Source of the DNA: Palsa-1439 sp050015495
GTDB lineage: Bacteria; Verrucomicrobiota; Verrucomicrobiia; Palsa-1439
Assembly: GCA_050015495.1 (NCBI GenBank)
Contig: JBEKBH010000009.1
Span: 65,572-129,571 of the forward strand
Reading direction: 5' to 3'
DNA: 64,000 bases
Part shown: positions 15,687 to 24,800 of the stretch, one piece after another
Position numbering within the stretch: the first letter of the stretch is position 1
How the letters are laid out: every line of letters begins with the position of its first letter
Notes under the pieces: model-generated
The model's input: only the letters and a program-made list of their open reading frames with translations
Told to the model about the DNA's origin: nothing
The model's database searches: none
Translations under genes and position numbers: made by a program

Positions 15687-16810
15687 ACCACGAACAGATC
15701 ACCCAGTTGCTGCAAGACCTGGTGCGAATACCCAGCGTCAGTCCGCTCGGCGACCCCGGCACGCGGGCATCGAACACAGGCGAGGCGCGCATCGCCGGGT
15801 ATGTTGCCGATTTCCTTCGCAAACTGGCGCTCGACGTCGATCTTCACGAAGTCGAGCCGGGCCGGCCGAACGTCCTGGGAAAATTTTCCTCGCGCGGCGC
15901 GCGCCGGTCGGTTGCCCTCGTGCCGCACACCGATACCGTCAGCGTGGCGGGAATGACCATCGACCCGTTTGGCGGCGTGGTTCGCGATGGAAAACTTTAT
16001 GGCCGCGGCGCATGCGACACAAAAGCCTCGCTGGCAGCGATGCTCGCGGCGGTGGCGAATGTGGTTCGTCAGAAAGAATTTCGCGAAGGGGACCTCGACA
16101 TCTATTTCTGTGCGCTGATGGGGGAGGAGAGCGGCAGTCACGGCGCCCGCGCGCTGATGCAGCGGGGCTTTCGCGCCGATTTCGCCATTGCCGGCGAACC
16201 GACAAACTGCCGGGTCGTCCACACGCACAAGGGCGCGATCGCGTTCAAGATCATCACGCGCGGCAAAAGCGCCCACAGTTCCACCCCCGAGCGCGGTGAA
16301 AGCGCGATCGGAAAAATGGCGGGCGTTGTCGATTACCTGCTCGGCGAGTACACCGAGTCGCTCCGGCGAATCCATGACCCGATCCTCGGTTCACCCACGA
16401 CCAATGTCGGCGTCATCCGTGGCGGTTCGCAATTGAACATCGTGCCGGACTACTGCGAGATCGAAGTCGACCGCCGCACAGTGCCCGGGGAGAACCACGA
16501 GGAAATCCTGCGTCAGTTGCGCGAACGCTTGTCCGTGGAAGTGGAGATGATCGGCGCCTGCGGCCCGTTGTACACCGACCCGCAGAATCTGTTCATCCGC
16601 GCGCTGGGCCAGAAGACGGTCGGCGCGCCGTGGTTTTGTGACGCAGCGTTTTTTGCGGCGGCCGGTATTCCCGCCGTCGCATTCGGCCCCGGCAACACGG
16701 CCCAAGCCCACACCGCTGACGAGTTCGTCGAGCTGGACGAAGTTTTCCGCGCCGCGCAAATCATCGAGAAGTTTCTGCTGGCTTGTTGCCGGACAGCCGA
16801 ACCCGCGTGA
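15683..16810 (+). CDS. M20-family deacylase (ArgE/DapE-like)
   Basis: 375 residues from a GTG at 15683 overlapping the HAD stop. Metal-binding motifs: HTDTV near residue 80, GRGACDTKASLAAM near 110, and GEESGS near 145; the dimerisation domain includes the conserved His of GKSAHSSTPERG. These binuclear zinc enzymes hydrolyse N-acyl amino acids, for example acetylornithine or succinyl-diaminopimelate. The sequence does not separate ArgE from DapE, and no other arginine or lysine gene is near. Converges on rsmE. Confidence 0.88.
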   Translation: MNHEQITQLLQDLVRIPSVSPLGDPGTRASNTGEARIAGYVADFLRKLALDVDLHEVEPGRPNVLGKFSSRGARRSVALVPHTDTVSVAGMTIDPFGGVVRDGKLYGRGACDTKASLAAMLAAVANVVRQKEFREGDLDIYFCALMGEESGSHGARALMQRGFRADFAIAGEPTNCRVVHTHKGAIAFKIITRGKSAHSSTPERGESAIGKMAGVVDYLLGEYTESLRRIHDPILGSPTTNVGVIRGGSQLNIVPDYCEIEVDRRTVPGENHEEILRQLRERLSVEVEMIGACGPLYTDPQNLFIRALGQKTVGAPWFCDAAFFAAAGIPAVAFGPGNTAQAHTADEFVELDEVFRAAQIIEKFLLACCRTAEPA

Positions 16811-16828
16811 TCGGCACCATCTCCGCCA

Positions 16829-17557
16829 TCAACGGTTCTGCAATTCGTGGTGCAGAATGCTGAGCGTGTAAATCGCCGCCGTCTCGGCGCGAAGCACGAG
16901 CGGGCCGAGCGACAGCGGCAGGCAGCCGGCGGATTTCGCCATGCCGAGTTCGGCGGGCGTGAAATCGCCTTCAGGACCGATGAGAATCAGCAGGGTCGGC
17001 GAGTTCAAACTTGAGAGCGACGGCGTGCTGGACAGGATCGACTTGAACGGCTTCGCGTCCGGTTGCAGTGAGGCGATGAGTTTGAGGTCATATTTCGGCA
17101 GCGCTCCCAGAAAATCACGCGCGTTCTGCGGCGATTGGATCTCCGGCAGCCAGTTGTTGCCGCATTGCTTGCAGGATTCGAGCGCGATCTCGCGCCAACG
17201 ATCCATCTTCTTGGAATCCTCGTCGAGTTTCACAAGTGTGCGCTCCGAAGCCAGCGGCACGATGACCGCGACGCCCAGTTCCGTCGCCTTCTGCACGATG
17301 AGGTCCATGCTCTTTTTCGGGATCGCCTGGGCCAGCGTGATGCGAAAAGGAAGCGCTGGCGTGGTAGTCTGCGTCAACACCTTGAGACGGACCGTATCCT
17401 TCGCGATTTCCGCAATCGCGCACTGCGCCTCGTGCCCGCGTCCATCGAACACATTCAGCGTGTCGCCAACCTTGAGCCGCAGCACGTGCAACGCGTGGTG
17501 CGCTTCTTCCGCGCTGAGGGTTGGTTGCTGAAAGTTGGTGAGGAAGAATCGGTGCAT
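16829..17557 (-). CDS. rsmE: 16S rRNA m3U1498 methyltransferase RsmE
   Basis: 242 residues. N-terminal PUA-like domain starting MHRFFLTN, then a SPOUT domain with the knot motifs ILIGPEGDFTPAELG and LSLGPLVLRAETAAIY. The usual forms are GPEGGF and LGPRILRTETA, so two normally conserved positions differ (D for G, L for R). Methylates U1498 of 16S rRNA using S-adenosylmethionine. ATG at 17557 is the family start and lies 26 bases after the dnaJ stop; the longer frame would overlap dnaJ. dnaJ-rsmE adjacency is common in bacteria, so this is the last gene of a grpE-dnaJ-rsmE unit. Confidence 0.93.
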   Translation of the reverse strand: MHRFFLTNFQQPTLSAEEAHHALHVLRLKVGDTLNVFDGRGHEAQCAIAEIAKDTVRLKVLTQTTTPALPFRITLAQAIPKKSMDLIVQKATELGVAVIVPLASERTLVKLDEDSKKMDRWREIALESCKQCGNNWLPEIQSPQNARDFLGALPKYDLKLIASLQPDAKPFKSILSSTPSLSSLNSPTLLILIGPEGDFTPAELGMAKSAGCLPLSLGPLVLRAETAAIYTLSILHHELQNR

Positions 17558-17583
17558 GATTGGTCTCCGCTTCCCCTGGCGTT

Positions 17584-18753
17584 TCACTTCCCGCCAAAGA
17601 ACCGCTTGGCCCTGTCGAGGAAGGATTTCAGTTGCGGATAGGAATCATCGTTGGCAAGCGCGGCGAACTCGTCGAGCTTTTCGCGCTGGGCGCGGGAGAG
17701 CCGCGTCGGTACCTCGACCATGACGTGGACGTGCTGGTCGCCGTGCCCGTGACCGTGGACGTTGGGCATGCCTTTGCCGCGCAACCGAAAGAGTGTGCCG
17801 CTTTGCGTGCCGGCGGGAATCTTCAACCGCGCCGCGCCCGTGAGCGTCGGCACCTCGATCTCGCCGCCCAACGCCGCCGTGGGAAAATTAATCGGCACCT
17901 CGCACAACAGATCATCGCCGTGCCGCGTGAAGATGTCATGTTCGTGCACGCGGACAACCACATACAGGTCCCCGGCGGGCCCGCCGCGCACACCCGCTTC
18001 GCCGTTGCCCGAGCTGCGCAGACGCGAACCGTCCTCAATGCCCGCAGGAATGCGCACCTTCAGTTTGGTGCGATGTTGCATCCGGCCTTCGCCGCCGCAG
18101 CGTTTGCAGGGATTGGTGACAATCTGCCCCGCGCCGTTGCATCGCGGGCAGGTGGACGCGACGGTGAAAAATCCGCGCGAATGGGCCACCTGTCCCTGGC
18201 CGTGGCACGTCGGGCATGTCTCGGCCTGCGATCCGTCGGCCGCTCCGCGCCCGTGGCATTCGGAACAGGTGTCGAGCTTGTTAAACGTAATCTCCTTCTC
18301 GATCCCGCGCGCCGCCTCTTCGAGTTCGATCTCCAAATCGTACCGCAAATCGTTGCCGCGCTGTGCGCCGCCCCGGGAACGGCGACCGCCCGCGCCGCCG
18401 CCGAAAGCCTGTTCCAGGAAATCATCGAGGATGCCGCCGCCGGCGCCGCCGAAAACCTCGCGGAAAATCTCAAACGGATCGTGGAACCCGCCACCCGGAT
18501 ACTGGCCGCCGCCCGCGCCGCTGCCCGGCCCGAAAGCGGCATGGCCAAACCGGTTGTAGGTGGCGCGCTTTTGTTCGTCGCTGAGGATTTCGTACGCTTC
18601 GCCGAGTTCCTTGAATTTTTCTTCCGCCTCTTTATCGCCGGGATTCTTGTCGGGATGGTACTTCAGTGCGAGCTTGCGATAGGCCCGCTTGAGTTCCTCC
18701 GCTGTAGCTTCGCGCCCGACGCCCAGCACCTCGTAGTAATCGCGCTTGGTCAT
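17584..18753 (-). CDS. dnaJ: Chaperone DnaJ (Hsp40)
   Basis: 389 residues, full length. J domain with the HPD motif (LKYHPDKNPGD), a Gly/Phe-rich linker with unusually long Gly/Ala runs (residues about 70-130), four CxxCxGxG zinc modules (CSECHGRG, CPTCHGQG, CPRCNGAG, CKRCGGEG) and two C-terminal substrate-binding domains. Cofactor of DnaK, which is not in the window. The ATG overlaps the grpE stop (ATGA), so the two are translationally coupled. Same strand as grpE upstream and rsmE downstream. Confidence 0.97.
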   Translation of the reverse strand: MTKRDYYEVLGVGREATAEELKRAYRKLALKYHPDKNPGDKEAEEKFKELGEAYEILSDEQKRATYNRFGHAAFGPGSGAGGGQYPGGGFHDPFEIFREVFGGAGGGILDDFLEQAFGGGAGGRRSRGGAQRGNDLRYDLEIELEEAARGIEKEITFNKLDTCSECHGRGAADGSQAETCPTCHGQGQVAHSRGFFTVASTCPRCNGAGQIVTNPCKRCGGEGRMQHRTKLKVRIPAGIEDGSRLRSSGNGEAGVRGGPAGDLYVVVRVHEHDIFTRHGDDLLCEVPINFPTAALGGEIEVPTLTGAARLKIPAGTQSGTLFRLRGKGMPNVHGHGHGDQHVHVMVEVPTRLSRAQREKLDEFAALANDDSYPQLKSFLDRAKRFFGGK

Positions 18754-19382
18754 TCGGAGATCTCGGGAGGCGTGTCGGTCTCCGCGGTCGAGTCGGCTGC
18801 GTCAGCCGGGCCTTTGCTGACGACCACGCGGGCGGGACGCAAGAGGCGTTCGGCAAGTTTGTACCCGCGTTGCAACTGCTCAACCACCTGGCCTTCGGCA
18901 TGTTCGCCGGACTCGACGTGGCTGACCGCCTCGTGAAGATTGGGGTCGAATGGATGACCTGCGTTGGCGGTGACTTCCTGCAAGCCGAACTCCATGAGCG
19001 AACGCCGGAACTGGCTGTACACCTGCGTGATGCCATCCAGCAGCGAAGCATTGTCCACGCCGTGCTTTTGCGCGGCGTCGATGGCGCGTTCGAGATTGTC
19101 GAGCACCGGCAACAGCGCGGCCACGACGCGTTCGGACGTGAACCGGGCAAGTTCCTCTTTCTCGCGTGCGATGCGTTTCCGATAATTATCCAACTCCGCG
19201 GCGGCCCGCAGGAATTTGTCCCAATTCTCGTCGGCCTTCGCCGCCCTGGCCTTCAACTCCTCCAATTCCTCCACAGAAATGGAGTCGACCACGGCTGGTT
19301 CGGCCTTCGCCACGTCCTCACCCGCGGCAGCAGTGGCAGGCTCGGTCGGCGCAGGCTTTGCATGTTTGTTCTTGGCGGTCAT
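18750..19382 (-). CDS. grpE: Nucleotide exchange factor GrpE
   Basis: 210 residues from ATG at 19382. Acidic N-terminus, long helix, and the GrpE block ALLPVLDNLERAIDAA followed by the C-terminal beta domain (NPNLHEAVSHVESGEHAEGQ-like, here DPNLHEAVSHVES). Releases ADP from DnaK. Two in-frame ATGs exist, at 19397 and 19382. The sigma-32-like promoter ends at 19399, so a transcript would start inside the longer ORF; this selects 19382. Leader would be about 10 bases with no clear Shine-Dalgarno. First gene of the heat-shock unit. Confidence 0.95.
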   Translation of the reverse strand: MTAKNKHAKPAPTEPATAAAGEDVAKAEPAVVDSISVEELEELKARAAKADENWDKFLRAAAELDNYRKRIAREKEELARFTSERVVAALLPVLDNLERAIDAAQKHGVDNASLLDGITQVYSQFRRSLMEFGLQEVTANAGHPFDPNLHEAVSHVESGEHAEGQVVEQLQRGYKLAERLLRPARVVVSKGPADAADSTAETDTPPEISE

Positions 19383-19398
19383 AAGAAACTTGCGCATT

Positions 19399-19428
19399 AC
19401 AATGGGGTAGAGTTACGTCTTTTTCAAG
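19399..19428 (-). promoter_or_regulatory. Sigma-32-like heat-shock promoter of grpE-dnaJ
   Basis: On the minus strand: CTTGAAA (19428-19422), 14-base spacer, CCCCATTGT (19407-19399). This matches the E. coli RpoH consensus CTTGAA-N13..17-CCCCATNT almost perfectly. No CIRCE inverted repeat is visible near grpE. Confidence 0.72.
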
Positions 19429-19486
19429 TATTTGACCATCCGCCGGGCATCGCCGGCCTGGTCGTTGGCGTTGTACAGTGCCGACT

Positions 19487-21037
19487 TCACTGGGGATTGG
19501 ACGTCTTCGACTCCGCGGCATGATAGCCGGTGCAAATCACCAGATAAACCTGACGTGTCAACCCGTGATATCGCGGAACCTCAAGCCGTTGGGGTTCTCC
19601 AACGTTCTCGAAATGCTGGCGAAGCTCCGACATCAAGTCCACGCTCGGTTTGGGGACGACAGCAATCGCTGGCCGACCCGCGAATTTCGCCAGGTCCGTC
19701 CAGTACCGGTAGCCCAGTCCCTGTCCGCCCGTGGCGAACATGTTGACGCACTCGTTCGGCGCGCGCAAATAAAACCCAAGTTCGGCGGCGATGTTGTACT
19801 TGTCCATCCCCAGCAGGAACGGCTCCTGTTTGGTTTCGCTCCGCACCTGGCCGCGCGCCGCGTCCACTTTTTCCGCGACCGCCTGCCAACCACCCGCATG
19901 AGCGTACGCGAAAACCTTCGGAACCCCCCACGCGAAGCTCATATGCCCAAACACAATGGCCAGACCGCACAGCGCGACCGTCGCCCATGCGCCCCATCGC
20001 CACCGTTTCACCCGCGCCGGCTCGCCGCTTTCGAGCCCATCGAGCGCCATCGCCGACGCGCCCAGTGACAACGACAGGAACGCGGGCGCCGTCCAATTCA
20101 CATGGATCTGCGTCTTGAAACTGGCGGCGGCAAAGAGAAAGAACAGCGGCAGCGAGAACGACGCGACGAAGTTCCATCCGTCGTCCCGCTCCAACCACCC
20201 GCGCCGGACCCCGCGCGCGGCGGCACAGGCAAACAACGCGAACAGCGGCGGCGTGAGCACGCCGAGTTGGACAAGCCAGAAGAGCAGGACGTCGCGCATC
20301 GTGCTCTTTGCCGCTCCCGCCGTCCGCGAGGATTGAAACAGGAACGACGCCCATTCATGGTGCGAATTCCAGATGATCACCGGGCTGAACACCGCCAGCG
20401 CGATGGGCAGCGCCAGCCACGGTTCGGCGCGGCGGAACCAGTGACGGTGGTTCGGCGAAAGCATCAGGAACCACAACAGCGACGGCGCCAGCAGCAGCGC
20501 GTAATACTTCGAGAGCAGCGCGCCGCCGAACGCGACCCCCGCCACCAGCCAATACTCGCCGCGACCCGTATGCAGCGCCTTGGAAATCACGTACAGCGTC
20601 GCCAGCCAGAAGAACAGCAACGGCGCATCCGGCGTCACGATCAACCCCGTGCCGATATACACCGGCAGCAGCGTGAACATCAATGTCGCCATCAGCGCCA
20701 CCCGTTTCCCAAACCACATCCGCCCCGTCAGGAACAGCAGCCCGGCCGTTGCCGCCCACAGCACAAACGTCATGAGGCGGACGCCCATGGCCGTGTCGCC
20801 CAGTAGCGCCGTCCCTAGGGTCACGCACCACGCCACCATCGGCGGATGATCGAAGTAGCCGAGCGCGGGATGTTTCGCGTACGTCCAGTAGTACGCCTCC
20901 TCGGGAATGAGTTCGATGACGCCGCACAGCAGCAATCGCAGCAGGGTCAGCCCCGCCACCATCGCCACGACCGCAACGCACAATCCGTTGCCCGTCTTTC
21001 GCGACGCCGCAGCATTGGTTTCAAGTTCTTCGGGCAT
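19487..21037 (-). CDS. GT39/ArnT-type membrane glycosyltransferase
   Basis: About 516 residues with roughly ten to twelve membrane helices. The first loop carries ELIPEEAYYWTYAKH and LGYFDHPPMVAW, the acidic catalytic motif of GT39/GT83 enzymes that move sugars from polyprenyl phosphate. TPDAPLLFFW is a second family block. The soluble periplasmic C-terminal domain starts near residue 400. Acceptor unknown; protein or lipid glycosylation are both possible. ATG at 21037 is preferred; starts at 21064 and 21121 add a short polar extension. Separate from grpE (gap of about 100 bases). Confidence 0.85.
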   Translation of the reverse strand: MPEELETNAAASRKTGNGLCVAVVAMVAGLTLLRLLLCGVIELIPEEAYYWTYAKHPALGYFDHPPMVAWCVTLGTALLGDTAMGVRLMTFVLWAATAGLLFLTGRMWFGKRVALMATLMFTLLPVYIGTGLIVTPDAPLLFFWLATLYVISKALHTGRGEYWLVAGVAFGGALLSKYYALLLAPSLLWFLMLSPNHRHWFRRAEPWLALPIALAVFSPVIIWNSHHEWASFLFQSSRTAGAAKSTMRDVLLFWLVQLGVLTPPLFALFACAAARGVRRGWLERDDGWNFVASFSLPLFFLFAAASFKTQIHVNWTAPAFLSLSLGASAMALDGLESGEPARVKRWRWGAWATVALCGLAIVFGHMSFAWGVPKVFAYAHAGGWQAVAEKVDAARGQVRSETKQEPFLLGMDKYNIAAELGFYLRAPNECVNMFATGGQGLGYRYWTDLAKFAGRPAIAVVPKPSVDLMSELRQHFENVGEPQRLEVPRYHGLTRQVYLVICTGYHAAESKTSNPQ

Positions 21038-21164
21038 GATCACGCGAACGTCAGCACGCCGCATACTGTCACGGTCGGTTTGACCGCGTCGAGTCGGAAT
21101 CTCACTCGAATCACCCCCCAAAAACCATCGAATTTCGCCCCGACTTATGGGTCCGGACCCCCAG

Positions 21165-21245
21165 AATTTGGGTTTGTTTTTGGCTTTGTTTTGGTAATTT
21201 TTCCACGCCGGCTTGATCAGAAATGGGTTCGTTTTACGAAAAAGG
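21165..21245 (-). repeat. AAACGAACCCA dispersed repeat, copy 2 (inverted)
   Basis: Reverse complement of the copy at 14624-14701; 44 bases (21199-21242) are identical. Partial boxes continue at 21397-21410 (forward) and 21484-21496 (reverse). Confidence 0.8.
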
Positions 21246-21836
21246 CTTTTTCGGCCGGGCCCCTGTCCGCCATAACCTTGGCGGAGGCGGATACCCCGCC
21301 TGGCCTGAGCTTTACCCGCCGCAGGCGTGGTTTACCCGCCTCTGGCGGGGCGTCAAAGGGCGATGGCCCAGCCCCAAGGCGGACCCGATTTCTCCCAAAA
21401 CGAACCCAACCATAAAACCGAATTTCCATTTCTATAACTCTCTATCGTCCAATCACATCTACATGTAATTTCGAGCTTATTTCGGTGGGTTCGTTTCGCA
21501 AAAACACCCTTTTTCACGAAGCCATCTTCCCAAGCGACGGTCTACGACCGCCGCAGTCTCCTCGCCCCGTGGGGGGAATCGAGTCGGACGAGAAGCCGCC
21601 GGTCGTGCCGAGGCGGCAAAGGATCAAGGTGAGGGGCTCCCCTGCCGCCACCCGACCTCCGAGACCTCTGTGTCTCTGTGGTTCAACCCCCGTCGCCCCT
21701 ATTTCAAAGAGCATCTTTCCCAACGCCATCAACCATATCGAAATACCGATACACAAGTCAAACCGAAAATTCGATAAAATAGCCGCGCCTCCTTAAGCGA
21801 TGGAGGGCCACGCTCCGTCGTGGCCGCCACCCCCAT
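21246..21836. other. Gene-free repeat mosaic
   Basis: Nearly 600 bases without a supportable gene. Holds GGCGGG-rich inverted segments (21290-21360), partial AAACGAACCCA boxes, a GGTGAGGGG element (21628-21640) and, at 21801-21825, a reversed hairpin GGCCACG-CTCCGT-CGTGGCC preceded by TGGAG. The last lies just past the stop of the lipase gene and may stabilise its mRNA end. Confidence 0.55.
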
Positions 21837-24800
21837 CTACGGCAGCGAAATGTTGATGCGGTAGAACTCCTGCGGCGGAATCGGATTCGTATCGGTGATC
21901 GTGACCTGATTGCCATTCGTCAACGGGCCCGTATACGCCGTGAGCGGCAGCCAGACACCGCTCACCAAATCCGTGCTGAATTGCGGCGCGTAGGTGCGGC
22001 CCAAGGCAAGCGGGGTGAAGAATAGGTTATTCAGTAAGGGCTGGTTCGTGGCGGCGATGCCAAGCACAAAGACCGAAGCCGGGTTGGTCGGGTCGAGACC
22101 GGCGATGTACTTGAAGAAGTTGTTCTGCCCGGTACCGTCAGCGTCGCAGGTGGCGCAGGACTGACTGTTGGTCGTGTTGCTGGGGACGCTCGGGAAGTAC
22201 TGCGCTCGCCAGGAATCGGCAATGCCGTCGCCAACGCTGTCTTGAATCACGATGTTGGTGATGACGTTATAGATGTCAACCCTGTAGAACTTCTGCCGGC
22301 CAGTCGCGTTCATATCCGTCACCGTCACTTGGGTACCGTCTATTAAGGGTGCCGAAACAGCTTGCGGACTCCACACGCCGCCTACGAGATTGGTGGTCGA
22401 TTCCACTACGTAGGTGCGTCCGTCGGCGGCCGGTCCATAGATCAAATTCTTCTGCGTCGGCTGATTGGGCACGTTCTGGATTTGCAGCACGAACACTGAG
22501 GCCGGATTGGTCGGGTCAAGCCCCGCAATGTATTTGAACATATTGTTCTGTCCAGTGCCATCGGCATCACAGGTGGCGCAAGAGACGCTGTTGGTGTTGG
22601 TGCCGCCCCCGCCGAAATACTGCGCCCGCCATGCATCAGGAATCCCGTCACCAACGGTGTCCGGAGGCGGAACCACAAAAAACGATTGGCTGACGGAAAG
22701 CGCTGCCGCGTACACGCCGTTTCCCGGCTGTGACGCAGTCACCGTGACCGTCCCCCCGCCAGTCAGGATCACAATGTTCCCGCTCAAGCTTGCCGGGCCT
22801 GAGACAAGGGTGAAAGTAACCGGCAAACCCGAACTCGCGGTGGCCGCCAGCGGGAATGGCGCATCACCGGCAGTCTGCTGGCTCAACGGGCCGAAGGTAA
22901 TGAACTGCGGAATCGTTGCCACGTCGAAACTTTGCTGAACCGTCGGTGCTGGGTTGTAGTTCGAGTCGCCCGGTTGCCACGCCACCACCGTTACTGTGCC
23001 GCCCCCAAGCAGAGTGACCACGTTGTTGCTGCTGACCGCAGGGCCAGAAATGACATTAAAATACACTGGCAAACCGGAACTCGCAGTGGCCGTAATAGCA
23101 AAAGGGGCGTCGCCCGCCGAATGTTCGGGTATGGAGGGAAAGACGATTGATTGATTGATTTTGTTTGTCAAAGACAGGGTTGCGCGAATTGTGTTATTCA
23201 GGCTGTCCGCCACAAACAAGTCGCCAGAAGAATCAACCGCGACGCCGCCAGGATTATCAAAGCGGACCACCATACCCACGCCGTCTACGCTGCCCGTACT
23301 TCCCGATTGCCCCGCCAAAGTTGTCACAACACCCCCTTGAGTCACTTTTCGAATAGCATTATTCCCTGTGTCCGCGACGTAGATGTTGCCGTTCGCGTCC
23401 ACAGCCACCCCACTGAGGTTTTGAAAACGAGCGGCGTTTCCCGTCCCATCCGCAGCGCCTGCGCTCTCTGGGAAACCCGCCAAGGTAGTTACCACACCGG
23501 CCGGAGTGACCTTACGCACAGTTTGATTCACTTGATCTGCAACGTACACATTCCCCGAGGCGTCGACTGCAACGGCTGTAGGATCATGAAAGCGTGCCGC
23601 GCTGCCGGTTCCGTCCGTACTGCCATAGCTCCGGGCAAGCCCCGCCAGCGTGCTGACCACACCTGACGGAGTGATCTTGCGGATGGTTTCATTTACTGAG
23701 TCAGCCACATAAACATTCCCATTCGTGTCCACGGCAACGTCAGACGGAAAGTAGAATCTCGCTGCACTACCAGCACCATCGGCGCTACCGTTGTTCCCAG
23801 CCAGTCCTGCCAACGTGCTTACCACTCCGTCAGGTGTGATTTTGCGAACTGTCGAATTGTTCCAGTCCGCCACGTACAGGTAGCCTGCGCTATCCACTGC
23901 AATTCCGTTAGGATAGTTGAATGTTGCGGAGCTGCCCGGGCCGTCGGCGGAACCGGCGACTCCTGCCACACCAGCCACTGTGCTTACCACACCAGCCGCG
24001 CTGACTTTTCTGATCAGGTTGTTATTTTCATCGGCGACAAAAATATTTCCGTTGGTATCGACAGCGACGCTCCACGGGCGGTTGAAGCTGGCCGAGGTAT
24101 TTGTGCCATCCGCGCTTCCTGAATTCCCTGCAGAACCCGCCAGAGTATAATACGTCCTTGGGTCAGTTCCGACGATGCTGCCATTCGTGTACGAAGCGGC
24201 AAAGGTGTAATTCGTAATCTGTCCAGCTGTTAGCGTCACCCAACCGCCGTACCCGATCCAATCGTTGGTGGCGTGAAGGAAAACCCAAACGGTCTCCGGA
24301 TAATAGGTGTAGCTTGTCCCGCTGGCGCGGAAATCACTGTCGTTGAGTCCCCAAGTTACACCTGCGGTCGCAGCTTCGGGCGGCAGAATAGTGACTACGA
24401 CGGTCCCCATATTTGTGTCACCGGAAGCGAAGCTGGCCCCCACGGTCTTGTTCCCGTTCATCGTAATCGTCGTTGGATTGGCCGTGCCGCTGACATCTCC
24501 GTTCCAGCTGACGAAGTGATAACCGCCATTCGCATATGCCGTCAATTGCACAGCCGCTCCTGCGCTGTAAATGCTCCCATTGCCGGTGCCGAACGGCTGG
24601 TTAACGATGTAGCCCATGTTGCCGCCCTGATTGAGCGTGAGCGTGTATGTACTGGGTGCAACGGCAGTGTATGTGTCTGCTTCTGTGGTCAGGTTGCCGC
24701 CAGAGATGGAAACGGAATGGGACGCAGGCGCGGTATAGCCCGCGACAGGTTTGAAGGAAACTGTGTGCAAGCCGGGTGTCAGGTAGCCGACCACCTGCCC

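Noticed and set aside
21246..21480. Terminal inverted repeats of a transposon between 14624 and 21242
   Set aside because: The 44-bp inverted copies belong to a dispersed repeat with a third copy elsewhere, and the enclosed genes include housekeeping heat-shock genes and no transposase.
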